Shown here: piece by piece, positions 23,251 to 36,251 of the stretch | Layout of the letters: every line of letters starts with the position of its first letter | How positions within the stretch are numbered: the first letter of the stretch is position 1 | Assembly (NCBI RefSeq): GCF_020360975.1 | Contig: NW_025408675.1 | Span: 1,426,001 to 1,490,000, forward strand | Reading direction: 5' to 3' | DNA length: 64,000 bases | DNA from: Hirsutella rhossiliensis | Lineage: Eukaryota > Ascomycota > Sordariomycetes > Hypocreales > Ophiocordycipitaceae | Notes under the pieces: generated by a model | Told to the model about the DNA's origin: nothing | What the model saw: only the letters and a program-made list of their open reading frames with translations | Database searches by the model: none | Made by a program: the position numbers and the translations under genes

Positions 23251-26200
23251 CCTTAATAAAGGAAATAGTTAGCTAAGGTAGTCTTAGTTAAGGCCGCTTT
23301 ATTACTAGCGCGACCCCGGTCTTATTATCTTATATATCTATATATAGCCTTTAAGCTAGGTTAAACTAACGTAGCTTACTGAAGTAAAGGAACTATTACG
23401 CTAGTAGCGCTACTATCTTTTTCCTTTAAAGGCCTACTCTTATATTACTTATATCCTAAGCTTATATTAAAAGGGACTTCCTTACCCTTACTATTAATAA
23501 ATAGTTAATTATTATATAGTAAATAGTATCTTACTTTTATTTATAGGTATATATTAGTAAGATTATATTAAGGACCTATTAGTTAAAGAGGAAGTTATTA
23601 AGCTTAATCTTTCTTATATATATCTAAGTAATTACTATACTAATATACTTAAGAAGGCCTTTATAACGGTTTAGTATTATTACTTTATCGAACTATAGTA
23701 AGAATTTAGTAAGGTAGAAGGTAGTTTAATATTATTAAATTACGTTTTCCTTAGTATTTTATTTAGTAGCCTATTCCTTATTTAGCTTTTTAAGTAACTT
23801 AGCTTTATTTAAGAGGTCGTTTAATCTTATTTAGCTTTAGACCCCCTTTACCTCCTTTATAAAGGGGGGCCTACTTAGAGGTAGCGCTGCTAAGGGCTTA
23901 CTCTCTCTTTAGCGTTACTTTTTTTTAAGTATACTTATAACTATATTAAACGCGCGTTAGATTTAGCCTAAGAGCCTTAAGTCTTTTAGCTTTTAAAGGG
24001 TATCTATTATTCTTTAGTTTAAGTAAAGGTTAATTAAGGGCACCTATACCTCTGCTTTAACTTAGTAAACTAAGGTCGCGGGGTAAGCGCCTATTACTAC
24101 GTAAAGGTAAGCTAACTAGTCCTATATTAGGTCCTATATAATCTTATATAGTTTTCTTCTTATAGGCGTTATCTTATAAAATATAACTATAGTATAGGAG
24201 ATTAAGGACTAAATTACTTTATTATAGACTTCCTTAGTATATAGTAAGGTATAGCTTTATATAAACGCCGCGAGCTTAGTTAAGGCTATAGTCTAGCGCT
24301 TTATCTTTACTTAAAGCTATTTTAAGTATACCTTTAAATATAATTTCTAGTATACCTAAACCCTTAGTAAGCGGGCCTCTTAAACTAAAGTTACTATATT
24401 AGCCTTAAAGTAAACTAGCGTTATTATCGCTTATCTCTTTTATATAAAGTATATTAACTTACTCTTTAATAGTTTAAAAGTAACTATAAACTTAGTCGCT
24501 TACTTTATATATACCTTTTAAGTTTCTTTTAAGCGTACTACTATAGTAGTATTATTAGGTCTAATACTAACTATATTTATATTATTAGTAAAGCTAATAA
24601 TATAAATACTATATATTATACTAAGCCTTTTATATAAAGGGGTTATATAGTATAAAAATAGGATTAAGGATAAAGGGGAGCCTTAAAGAACTCTTATTAA
24701 TACTTAAGTTAGCTTTAAGGTCTTCTTATTAAAGTAAAAGGTTAATCTTTAATTACTTATAAAGCTTTATATTAAGCTTATAAGCTATCTAAAGTATCCT
24801 TTAAGCTTTAGTTCCTTAATAAGCTTATTATAGTTAACTATACTAAATATACCCTTAATATCTAGCTATAAGAATAATATAATACCCCTTTAGGCCTAGG
24901 TCGCGTATATTAGTTTTATTATTAGTAGGATTACTACTTTTATAGAGCGTTCCTTTTTATTCCTTATTTATCTATTTAATAAGATACTATTTACCTTTAC
25001 TACTACTATAATCCTTTAAGCTAATATCTACTTAAGTACTTTTCCTACTATAAGTAAGAGGGAAATTAGTCTTTATCCCCTTACTATATAATAAGCTTCT
25101 AGCCTCTTACTTAGCTTTTAAATAACTATTATATTTATATTATAGAACTAACCTAAGAAATATAAGAGTTAGGTATAAGCGTTAAAGATTATAGCTAGTT
25201 ACTAAACTAAGGCTAGTTTATACTTTTTAATAAACCTTAAAAGGATACTATTTAAACCTATTACTTTCTAGCTTACTATTTTACTTAGCGCTACTATAAT
25301 ATTAGCTAGCTAGATTTATTAGTTAACTATAAAGGTCGCCTTAGCTATAAGCTAGGGTAGCCCTTAGGTCGTACTAGGTTTTAATAGGAAGAAATTAGCG
25401 GCTAATATCTAGGCCTTCCCTTTAAAGGTTTCCGTTAGTTAGTCCTTACCCTTTATAATTAGCGGCGGGATATAAGTTAGTTTTAGTAATAGCTTACTAT
25501 AAAGTCTAGCTTACCTTTTTATATTTTAAAGCTTAGTATTATTAGCGTTAAATTCCTTTAGTAACTTATACTAATAGGCCCTCCTTACCTTATAAATAAT
25601 TTACTTTTAAGCTATAAACGCTTTATATAGGTTTTCTTAGTTTACTTTACTCCTTTCCTACCTATACTTCCTTCTTACTCTCTTAGCTTCCCTTATTGCC
25701 CTTCTTACCTTTAAGGTAAACTATATATTACGCTTAAGTAATACTTACCCTTAGTATAAAACTATAGCTATTACGATCTATACTAAAGTAATAAAGATAT
25801 AGTTTAGGTCTTAGTTAATATCCTTAAGCGTCTAAAGTATTAGCTAGTATAGTTTTAGCTAGGATATAATCTTAGCTTTAACTAGCTTTACTTTTACTTT
25901 TTTTTACTTTAAGGCTAGTTTAAGCACTTAGGCCTTAGTATTAACCTATAATATAATAGTTTAAGGGATATAGTCTAACCTAGTTAAGTCTAAGTTAAGC
26001 TTAGTATATTATATCTTAGTCTTTAATATTACTTAAGCTAGGTTAATAGTACTATCCCTTTAGCTATAGAAAAATCTTATATACTTCCCTTTAAAGGTAG
26101 TAAGTTTAAGTTATAGTCTTATTACCTTTTATATAAGTTATATTATACTATCTAAGGTTCTATTATATTTATCTTAAAGTAAGTAATAGATATTAAAGTC

Positions 26201-26600
26201 CCTTACTATTACTATAAAGTACTTTACTTTAATTATACTTAGGTTATATAATGCTCTAGCCCTTATAGCCCTTAATAGTAAGTAAATTACTTATAGTTTA
26301 GTACTATCCTTAAAAATTACCTTACTTTAGTTTAGTTTAAACTAAGGCGATTAAGTCCTTAGCCTAAGCTATATACCTCCCCTCTTTATAAACTAAGCTA
26401 TAAGGCGCTACTCTAAAAGGGGGGGGGGGGGCTACTTCTTAGTATAGCTTTTACTTCCTATAATACTATTAAGTTAAAGCTAGCTTAGTAGTAAAGCGCT
26501 AACTAAGCTAGCTTATATCTCTTTTATATATTCTAAAATAGTACTTTTAGTTATATATAAGTAGGGTTAAGGTAGAAGGGGTTATCTATATAAGGAGGGA
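23250..26600 (-). pseudogene. LINE ORF2: endonuclease and reverse transcriptase
   Basis: The apurinic-type endonuclease starts near 26,545 (LKVLF-x-NI...LIVL-x-EV). Its DFN motif lies at 26,187-26,204 (VRDFN, for GDFN), followed by DSTINLA. RT motifs are LISLLLVVGKVL (about 25,030), LDIKG at 24,844-24,866 and the catalytic box FTNN at 24,581-24,592, ancestrally FTDD. The post-RT region has LTKGLGILE and INLYLN (about 24,050), and the C-terminal region has YKGLLKYIS near 23,650. Domain order and motifs fit the Tad1/I group. No RNase H was recognised. Stops are TAA/TAG at Gln/Trp positions. Confidence 0.85.
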
Positions 26601-26639
26601 AGCGCTTTATCTCTTAGCGCTTCTTTATCTATTATACCT

Positions 26640-28100
26640 ACAAATATCGTTTATACTTAGTTTAGCCTTCTTAGCCTTACTAGCTAGCGGGTGTTTTAAG
26701 CTTAACCTCTTATCTTAGCGCGGTTTACTTAGTCCTTACTTTTAGACCGCGGTTAATTTAAAAACGCCTTAGGTTTCGATAGTAAGTAGTACTTATTACT
26801 TAGCGTATATCTAAGTATTCGCGAACTATTAAGGTCGTTATAAGTAGTTTTCTCTTACCTTTTCCTAGGCTTTATTTACTATAAGGTAAGTCTAGGTTTA
26901 TAATAAGTAGTCCCTTTAATATAAAATATAGTTATAAGGGATTTTACCCTTCTTAGCTTTATATTTATCCTTACCTTTATTATATACTATACTCTTATAT
27001 TAGCTATAAAGTTATATTAATATATACTATTTAATAATATAGCTATATATATAGTAATTATAATACCTTTATAGTTAAACTAACTTATTATAAGGTTTAT
27101 ATTAAAAGATTTATACTTTAAGGACTAGGCCTAAGTTATAGAGCCTATTAGCCTCCTTTAAGCTACTAACCTTATTAAGTATAGTTATCGCTATTAATAT
27201 CTTAGATTAAAAGTATAGCGCTTAAGCTTAAAGTACCTTAACTTTATTTACCTTTATAATCTTATAAAGTAATCGCTACCTATTTATTATTACTACCCTT
27301 AAAGGGATATTCTTAGCGACTACTATATATATATAGTAAGTAATTATAGCCTTTAGTTTAAATATAGCCTTAACCTAGCCTTAGTCCCTTTAATAAGCTC
27401 TTACCGCGGTATTAAATATAACTACGATATCTTTACTTTAAAAGCGCCTCGCTACTATAGCGCTTATAGCTTTTAAAGCTATATTTACTACCTTTACTAT
27501 ATCCTTTAGTTTACGGCTTAGGATTTTAAGCGGTGCCTTAGTAAGGACTATAATAATCTTACGTTTATAGCGCGGTAGGACCTATTTTACTATAGCTTTA
27601 TATTAAGTTAGTCCCTTAGTCTTAGCTATAACTATAGCTTAGGTTCGCTTAGGGCCCCTTAGGCCTAAAGTAATACTTAGGCGGAGTTCTTCCTTAACTA
27701 CCTTCTTAATTACTTCTTAGATTATTATCTTAAAGCTCTTTTTAATATAAAGCACCGCTAATAACGTATTACTAGCGCGGCTCTTTACCTTAAAGAGCTA
27801 TTTAACTACTACTTATACCTTACTAAACTATATACTTAAGATAAAGCCCGCGAGTTTATTATATACTATATTTTCTATAAGGTCGCTTAGCGCTTAAGCT
27901 AGTATTATATTACTACTTTAGGTTTATTAACTCGCTTTATTAAGGTATATAAATTTAAGTAGCGTTTCTTTACGCTATATACTTTAATTAAGCCCGGTAT
28001 ATTAAGGGCCGCTATTATATCTACCTACCCTTTAGCCTTAGGTTATATCGTTACTAAGGGTAATTAATACCGTTAAATTAATTCCTAGTATTAGTTAGTG
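26640..28100 (-). pseudogene. LINE ORF1 (Gag-like, CCHC)
   Basis: Near 26,880-26,940 the minus frame reads Y-x-YILY-x-RDYLL, a C-x2-C-x4-H-x4-C knuckle with Cys changed to Tyr. It is followed by VNKA-x-EKVRENYL-x-RP, typical of the end of fungal LINE ORF1. The start is not defined. Confidence 0.6.
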
Positions 28101-28639
28101 TTTTAGTTATAATATATACTTACTATAAGCGTATATTAGTTTTATAAGAAGTTTTTTTCTTTTATAAAGTATAAGATAATATACTTACTTTTTAATAGCT
28201 AATAAGACTTAAAATAGTTTAATATACTTAAGTAAGAGCTTTCTTTTTTTATCTTTAAAGTATAAGTTCTTTATTAATAATACTATAAGGTCTCTTACTT
28301 TTAGCGTAAGCGGTTAATACCTTAAATTATAGTATTTTACTTACGATTTAATAGCCTTTCCTTAGTATTTCTTAAGCTTCTTTTATAGCTTTTATAGCCT
28401 AGTAACTCTTACTTTTACTTTAAGTACCCCCCTTTAAATAATATTATCCTTAATATTAATATAAACGTTTAGTTAATAACCTATTAATACTTTATTAAGT
28501 AATAACCTAGTTATTACGTTCTTTATATTATTATATATAAATTAAGTAAAAAATAGTAGTAACGCTTAGTTAGTTTATTTTAGGTTAGTAAAGTATCTTA
28601 AGTAATATTATATAGCTTAGTTTATTTATTTTATTTACT

Positions 28640-31600
28640 TATTAGTCTATAAGTAAAATACTATTAATAGCTTACGTTTTACTTATAAAATAAAATAGAG
28701 ATTTAACTAAAACTTACTTATAAATAAAGACCCTTTATCTAAGATAATATCTTTTAAAGGTCTATATATTAATTTAACTTAATAATAAAATAATTCTATT
28801 AGCTTTAAAGCTATTATTATTTTAAAGATAGGAAAGAAAAGGTAATACTTAGTATATTAGTTTATAATTACTAAGATCGTATTAACGTCTTATTTATTAT
28901 ACTATACTTTAAGTAAACTTATAATAAAGTCTATTAATAATTCTTCTTATAGTTATATATAATATAGTAATAATTATATAATACTATAAAGGTAATACCT
29001 CTTAGATACTATACCTTAATATACTAAGTATAACTAAATATATTTATTTATATCTTTTATTATTTTATCTTAGTAAAAGTTCCTTTTTAATAGTTTACTA
29101 GTATATTAAGAGCTAAAGTATCTTATTAATAAATCGTTATAAAAGAGCGATATTAGCTCTTACTATAAAGCTACTTTTAAAGGTACTATAATATAACCTT
29201 TTTATAATAGTAGTTTATTTAAGCGTACTAACTAAAAACCCTTCCCTTTTAAGAAGTCTTTAGTCTTTTTTAGCCTACTAATTAATATATTAACCGACTA
29301 AGTATATTTTAGTAACTTTAATAGTAGTTCTAGAACTTTTACTATTTAAACCTTTATATAGTAAGCAGCTTTTTTAGCGGTCTTCTTTAAGAGTAACTAT
29401 TTATAACTAGCTCTCTTTTTAGCTTAATTAGCTAATCGTTTAAGTCTTATACTTAAATTATTATAGTTTCGTTATAAATAAGCTTACATATTTTCCTTAT
29501 ATAAAGGCACTTTACTAAGCTTATATTAGCTTAGGGTTAAGTATCTCTTTACTTATAAAAACGCTTTATTATCCCTTTATATAAATATAGTATTAATAGT
29601 AGCTAGCTTTACTTATAGCTTTAGTAATAGTTTTATAGATAAAGGCGTCTTACTTTTATATCTAAGTATTCTTAATAGTATATTTACTAAGTTTAATTTA
29701 CTTATATAATACTTAATTATAAAGTTAAATAGTACTAAATATATATACTATCTTACTTAACTCCTATTTAAGGAGGTTTAGTATATAAACGTTTAAAGGT
29801 TATAGTAGTTTAATAATACCTTTACTTTATATACTACCCTTTTTATATAATATCGCTAGTATTTAAATAACTTAATAATAGTAAATAGTTCTTAGTTTAA
29901 AATACTATAATTAAGTTTAGCGTTAATAAACTTCCTTAACTAAAATATAATTAGATAATAACTTCCTTTATTATTAAGTTAAAAGATAATCCTTACTATC
30001 GGGAATTATAATATATCTATTTTAATATAAATATATCTTTCTAGATTATATATTAAAAAAGTAAGGCTCTTTAAAAAGTATCCTTAAAAGCTTAGTATAT
30101 TACCTTTTTAATAAGGTTTAGCTCTATACTCCCTAGCTTCTTTTTATTCTTACTCCTCTTTAATAATATAGTTAAAGGTACTATAACTCTTAAATACCTA
30201 TATATAAATTATTAGTAAAAATTATAGAACTTAAGGAAAACCTAAATATTATAGTAGGTTATAGGTTTAAGCTATTAAGCTATTACCTCGACCTATTAAA
30301 GGTCTATTAATACCTTATTAATAAATAAAATAAACCTAAGGAACTTAACTAACTATTAATAAAAGATATACTTTAATAGTTTTATATAAAGCTCTATATC
30401 CCTTAGCTTTTCTATTACTTATTCTAAGTATTTAGTATATTCTTCTTTTATTTTAAAGAATATAAGGATATTATAAAGGTAGACTATATAGATTATATTT
30501 ATAAGCCCCTTAAGCGCTAAATAGATATAGCTTTAAAATATAGCTAGTATATTAATAAGTCTAAAGGGTATTACTAGGTATTTAAAATATTTATAATACG
30601 TTTAAAAAGCAGTCTTTTATTTATCTCTTTCTTAAATTTAAATATATTAATATTTATTTTATATATTAATCTTAGAAAAATACTTAGCTCCTTAATAGTA
30701 GTTAATAATCTCTAAAATAAAAGGTAAAAGGTACCGATTTTTTTATATAACTTAGTTAAGTCCTTAGTAGTCTATATATAGCTATAAGGTATTATCTTTC
30801 TTTAAAATAAAAAGGATAAGCGCCTTAGCTAAGCTCTTTAACTCTTAGATTATTTTCCTTTTTATTATATCTTAGATTTAGTTATATAATACTTAAAGCT
30901 CCCTTTATAATAAAAGGTAAATCGGTTTATAAAAGGGTTTTATATTAAGAATTAAATTAATTAAGTAGTTTATTTTCTTTTTAGCTAGTAATAAGTTAGA
31001 TTTATTAGCTAAGAAAGTATCTTTAAACTAATAAAGTATTAATAGGATTTTAGCTTATTCTTCTTATAAAATCCCTTTATTTTTATCTTTATTTAATAGT
31101 AAAATTAGCTTAAGATTAAGCGCTATTATATATACTCTTACCTTATTTTTTATATTCTTAAAGGAATCTATATAGATTCTATAAGGTTTTACTACCTAGT
31201 TATTACTTAAACTATTATTATTATTTCGATAAGATAATATAGATATATTTATTTTTTAAGATAGTAACGAATAAAAGGATTAATACTTAATTATTTAGTA
31301 TTAACTTATTAGTATTAATATAGAAATAAGTAATTATCTTTTTAGTACCTCTTATATTTATTATTTAAAGTAATACTAACTATACTTTTTACTCCCTTAT
31401 ATTACTATTACTTAGCTATAATAACTTAAGGTATAATAGCGCTACTTATAGTAATCTCTATTATTAAGTAAAGTATATATTTATAAGGTTAATAGTACTA
31501 TAAGTATCTAAGTATATAGGGACTTTAATAGGGTTTCGCTTTAATATTATTATAAGAGTTTTAAGTAACTATCTTATAAGTATTAAGCTTACTAAGGAAG

Positions 31601-33000
31601 AAGTATTTACCTTAATATCTTACCTTTTCCTTAATTTATAGTATTAAGTCTAAGAGTCTTTATTAAGGTTTCTACCTTTAAAAAATTAATATATTTTATA
31701 GATAGGTATCCTAGCTTATTATATTAAAAATATATAATTCCTAATTAAGTAAAAGATCCTCCTCCTTAATAACGTCCTTTAGTTTAGCCCTTAGTAAGTA
31801 TATTGCTAGCTTATATATTATTAGTCGAATTAATAGTATTTCCTTAATAATTTAGCTTAGCTTATTAGCCTTTTTAATTCCTCCTTTTATATATACTACC
31901 TTAAGGTATAGTACTATTTTTATTCTTAGTTCCTCTAAGTATAAAAGTAGTATTAATATATCGCTTCTTATTAATAATAATATTTTAATATTATTAAGCG
32001 ACTTATATAAGCTCTTCTTATTAATAGGTATAAATAAGTATTAAATAAAGGTTAATTTAGTCTTAAAGTTATAGCTCTAGCTTAGTAAAAAATATATAAG
32101 TATATACTTTTTTAAATAAGGGTTTAAAATACCTCTCTAAGGAGTTAAGGTATAAGCTAAACTCTATAAGAGATTAGCTTTCTTATTAATAAGCCTCCTT
32201 TAATTATATTACTAATAGTATCTCTTTATTAATAGTATCCTAATTTAAGATAAGTATTTATTCCTTAAAGTATACTTAATCTATACTATATTTAGTTTAG
32301 TTAATTAGCGTTTATTCTTTAAGATATTAAGGCTATCTCGCTTTATAGTTACTATATATATAATCTACCGCTTAAAGGGTCTTTATTTTATCGTAATAAA
32401 AACGTTTAAGCGCTACCCTAAAAGCGTCCTTTAAATTATAAGTCTAGTTTAAACGTTTCTATATATTAGTAGGTTAAGATAATTAAGCGATGTTTTTAAT
32501 CTTAACCTTACTACTATAACTACCGTTTAATTTAAGGGAGTAGGACTATTAATACTTTCTTAAATAGATAGCGATAGTATTAGCGCGTATAGTAATTTCC
32601 TCCTTTAATTATATAATATAATCTTATAAGTATTCTATCTCCTTTAGCTCCTTAATGCGCGCTTATAAAGCTATAAGCTTTTCCTTATAAGATAGTTATC
32701 TTATATATATAAGTAGCGATATCTTCGATATAGTTATAACGCTATCTATAGTAAGGGTTTATTCTAAGGATATATCTTCTTATTCTTTATCTTTTAAGTA
32801 GATACTTAATATATATAATAAAGAGGCCTTAACTAATTAACTACTATATCGCGCTATAGGAGCGTTATATAGTCTTTTTTAAGTAGCTATCTTTACTAAG
32901 TAACTAAAAAGGAAAGCTTTAGAAATTATAAAGGAATATATATTATAGTACGATTAGCTAGGTAGTAAAGATAGCTAGAGGTATTACGCTATATATATTA
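28640..33000 (-). pseudogene. Element F gag-pol, inactivated by RIP
   Basis: Gag (about 31,750-33,000) has a charged helical stretch (HIKELKEIEYL) and a knuckle near 31,700-31,750 reading YF-x-YNKLGYLSIKY, CCHC spacing with all metal ligands changed to Tyr. The start of RT shows YLINLILNIKPFYKPIY near 31,000. Then come LYIDYQGLN and the catalytic box near 30,467-30,483 reading YLYN for YLDD. The integrase (about 28,650-29,260) has LLKRNFY, the zinc-binding block (YLVY-x-GIVSKRYYLY), LLIDFI and the ILVII / YTKYYLFFPIF core. Stops are TAA/TAG. Confidence 0.85.
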
Positions 33001-33205
33001 TATTCTCCTTATTATAAGACTAAAGCTTACTAAAAAAGGGATTTATCCTCTTTAGTTAAAATAATAAGTAATCTATAACTCGCGAGCGGGGTATATATAA
33101 TTCCCTATTAATACCTAACTAATATATTAATACTATATACCTAAGTACCTTTTTAGCTTATACCTCTTAGTAGCGATCTTATAAATATATATCTATATAG
33201 TTAGT
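28640..33205 (-). mobile_element. Element F: Ty3/gypsy retrotransposon, RIPed
   Basis: A minus-strand Gag, knuckle, RT, RNase H and integrase are recognisable. It interrupts element G: G similarity stops at about 33,205. LTRs were not identified by eye, so both ends are approximate. Confidence 0.75.
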
Positions 33206-34000
33206 AATACTTATAATTATAGCTTATTTACTTTATAAAAATAAAGTTTTTATTCTATCTTTTTATTAAGTAGGTCTCCCTTTAAGATTTATAGTAAATT
33301 ACTCTTAGTATAAGTATTAGGGCTATTTAAGCTCCTATATACTATCTAGGTTAGTATACTCCTAAGTCTTATAAGTCTTAGCTTATAATTTAATCCCTTT
33401 AATCTATAAGGTTTAGTTAAGGCTCTCTCTTAGTCTTATAATATAATTATCCTCTTTTACTTCCTTTAAAGATTTCTTACGAAAAAAAGGGGTCTAGCTT
33501 AATAAGTAGTCTCCTTTTTAAGGGATATATAACTTATATATTTCTAATAGTACCCCTTAGTATAACTATATTCCTTACCTTTATATTTTAATTTAAGCGT
33601 TATAATAGCACTAATAGCTCGTAAATAGCTTTAAAGGTAATTTAAGTAGGTAAAAGATAATCTAGCTATATAAACCGGGCTAAGAACTCTTAATTAAAGG
33701 CTTAAGAGTATATTAAAAGTAAGAAGGGTATAGAAAGGTAAATTTAATTATATATCTTTATCTCTTTATTAAGATAAGAGAGGGGCTTATATAAGTATAG
33801 TAACTATAAATAGCTAGCTATAAAAAGGTATTAAGATATTCCTATACCTAAGTTAGGCCTATATTATATCCTTAGGCTAAGGGAGTTATATTAGTTAAGC
33901 AGTCTCCCTTATATATTACTATTAAGTCTATAAGGTACTATTTTAGTCTTTTAAGCTTACTCTCCTTAATAATTACCTACTTTTAAGGAAAATCTACTAT
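33205..34000 (-). mobile_element. Element G, left copy: LTR and gag start, inverted
   Basis: The complement of this stretch aligns with 39,206-40,000: the shared LTR (about 33,715-34,000), then the leader and the first part of the coding frame. Similarity ends at about 33,205 where F begins. It is heavily RIPed throughout, unlike the outer 100 bp of the right copy. Confidence 0.8.
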
Positions 34001-34652
34001 TTATAGTACTATATTAATCTAATATCTCTAAGTCTTAGTTTAAAGATCTATCCTTTATCTTATAAGCTCTTTACCTATAACTCGATCTTTCTAAATTTAT
34101 ATTTAAAAGAAAGGTATATATTTTCGCGGAGTAGCTCGCGAAGTACCTATAACGTAGTCATCTCTTCGAAGTCCGCGTATAGCCCTTAAGACTGCTGGGA
34201 GCATCGCCTTCGCGGTCCCTAGCTAATTAGCTTAGCTTCTTAGCATCTTCATCTTTTAATTATTTTCACGATGCACCCGACTTAGAGTCACGGTCCCACG
34301 GCCATAGCTTTCTTGCGCACGACAGTGCCAGAAGTTCCTTAAGCAGAGATCGACTATTTCTCTCGATCAACAACAGCTCTTGGAACGGCGTCGAGAAATT
34401 AGCAGCTAAATCACTCTTAAGAGGCTCGTTTGCTAGTGTGGAAGGAGTAATAGCTTAACAAGTTTGCCAAGGAAAGAGCAACCGAATCACTAGTGCAGTG
34501 ATTCACTCCGCGGCAGGCACCTCAGCAAGTAAAAAGTGATGCAAGAATATCACCTCCGTCATGCAATAAACTATTCTATAAAGGCTGCCTAGTACCTTGT
34601 CTACTTATGCTGAATATCAACCAGAAATCACGAACTGCTGCCTCGTGGGTCA
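34001..34652. other. RIP-to-normal transition at left edge of gene island
   Basis: CpA and TpG return gradually between about 34,130 and 34,260, beyond the G homology, suggesting that RIP spread some way into unique flanking DNA. No gene was seen. Confidence 0.5.
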
Positions 34653-34880
34653 ATGCCTGCTATGTTGACGAGACTATGGAAGAGGAAGGCCAATCGTTTC
34701 AGGCTTCGGCCGAGAACCCACATCCTGGCCGGTATTAAGTATGAGCCAAGAGGTGGTAAATTATACCAGGGAGCCATTGGACTCACGGGTGCGGCGAAAA
34801 GAACAGGCATCTATCTGTTACTAGAGGGCAGGGCGGAGCTGCTCAAGCAACCGGCTGAAGAGCTAGGCTTTCGGGCATGA
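34653..34880 (+). CDS. Small open frame, 75 codons, doubtful
   Basis: An ATG-started frame with a basic N-terminal half (RLWKRKANRFRLRPRTH) and no recognised domain. The opposite strand is also open over part of it, and there is no intron or homology clue. It could be an exon of an unseen gene or chance. Confidence 0.15.
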   Translation: MPAMLTRLWKRKANRFRLRPRTHILAGIKYEPRGGKLYQGAIGLTGAAKRTGIYLLLEGRAELLKQPAEELGFRA

Positions 34881-35428
34881 TCGAGGAGTAATGAGCCTCC
34901 TTCTAGGAACGTCGGCGAAGCTATATGTCACGCAGTCTCACCGAGCCGTTGGTCTTTCTATAAATTTTCATTACCATGTCGGCATAGCCAATGACTCCAG
35001 CTCACTTCATGCACATGCCCACGACTCAGTATCAGCTCATTTCTCGATAGCATTGACTGCTTTATAGGCAGAAATGCTGGAAAAGCGTCCGGTCGTTGCC
35101 CCGGCTAGCCACCCCGAACCCGGTTGATCCTGACAGCCATAAAGGGAGAGCGGCAATGTTGAGATAATACACTGCATAGTGCTTACTACCCGCCAATCTT
35201 CTTTCAAACCAGGCCAACTTCTCACGCCCGACCTTTGGTAGCTCTTTGTCTGCCCAGGATGCTCCTATCATATAGGCCATCTACGAAAGACGATACACGG
35301 GTCCACACCCACTCAAAGCAGAGGACAGGCGTTGGAGGGATTTCTTGTACAGACCTGAGTATCCGTCAGGTTATGCCCGTCGATGAACAGACATGCCTGG
35401 CTCTTACCTTGTTTGCTTGTACTTGCAT
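34881..35428. other. Intergenic DNA upstream of the secreted-protein gene
   Basis: GC-balanced, not RIPed, with several short overlapping frames on both strands and none convincing. Confidence 0.4.
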
Positions 35429-35563
35429 ACATATATATGTGTGTCTACAAACCCCCTTCTTTCTTCCTCAGAGTCTGTTCCTTCCAACACTGCATTCCAC
35501 ACTCTTCTTCAATACTGTCCCTCACTTTCAGGTTCCAACACTACTGCTCAACACATACACACT
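35429..35563 (+). promoter_or_regulatory. Likely core promoter and 5' leader of the secreted-protein gene
   Basis: A TATA-like palindrome ACATATATATGT (35,429-35,440) is followed by a pyrimidine-rich tract (about 35,450-35,500) and the start codon at 35,564 in the context ACACTATGA. CT-rich leaders are common in filamentous fungi. Inference from position only. Confidence 0.4.
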
Positions 35564-36107
35564 ATGAAGTCCTCGTCCATTCTTGCCGTGGCAGCCTTCT
35601 TTGCTCGAGGTGCCGTCAGTACCTGCGAGCTCGCCGGAACACTCGCTGGCACGACTTGCGAATGGCAAGGCACGGCTCCGAATTGCGGAGAGGCCAAGGC
35701 GGGCTTGGAGCTCGGCAAAGACACGGACAAAGGAGAGCAGCTGGTCGCTTGGACCCGAGATCATACTTGGAGCCAGTTGTTTGTCGCCGACTATGAAATC
35801 TCGGGGAGCCGTTTTCAACTCAACCAAGATATGCTGCCCTGTGCGGACCAGTACGGCCAGAGCTGCTGGGGAGGGTATAAGCGGCTTGTCTGCAACGGAA
35901 CCAAGGTACGTCGTGACAGAGACCCAAACGATATCAACATTCTAAAACAAGAATAAGATTCCTCAAGAGACCGTGGATATCATCAGCTCGCCACTATCGA
36001 ACTCACCCTGCGCCCAAGGCGACGAAGTCTGCATCGGACCCCGTCCCGAGAGTAGTGACCTGGCATTTGGTTACATTGACATTGGTAAAGGGTCGCATAG
36101 GACCTAA
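35564..36107 (+). CDS. Small secreted cysteine-containing protein, one intron
   Basis: Exon 1 is 35,564-35,905 and exon 2 is 35,958-36,107, split by a 52-nt intron (GTACG...AATAAG, phase 0), giving 163 residues. The first 20 residues form a signal peptide (MKSSSILAVAAFFARGAVST). The mature part has eight cysteines, including STCEL, TTCEW, APNCGE, LPCADQ, QSCWG and RLVCNG in exon 1 and SPCAQGDEVC in exon 2, and one N-glycosylation site (NGT). An in-frame ATG at 35,393 exists, but the signal peptide favours 35,564. No enzyme motif is visible. It is probably exported to the cell surface or medium. Its place in a transposon-rich region is typical of effector-like genes, but that role is inference. 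The stop at 36,105 depends on the intron call. Confidence 0.7.
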
Positions 36108-36251
36108 AAAGTAGGCTAATAGTGTGGGATACCGCACATTTGTATGCGCGGAAACCCCCGCCCGTATGTGAGACCGCCAAAAACTCTTATAACGTAAATA
36201 ACGCTACTTACGCTGCCAAATTAAATCTGTTTACAACTGTTAGGGTGCTGG

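Larger units (their letters stand above)
23250..28300 (-). mobile_element. Tad1-like non-LTR retrotransposon (LINE), RIPed
   Basis: Reading leftwards on the minus strand: ORF1 ending in a CCHC motif, then ORF2 with an endonuclease, an RT and a conserved C-terminal region. There are no LTRs. The element lies between the A-family fragment and gypsy element F; neither end is defined precisely. Confidence 0.82.

Noticed and set aside
22100..23650. Long plus-strand frame interrupted only by TAA/TAG
   Set aside because: It runs on through 23,250-23,650, where the LINE ORF2 is recognisable on the minus strand, so openness to Gln-type stops alone is not enough evidence.
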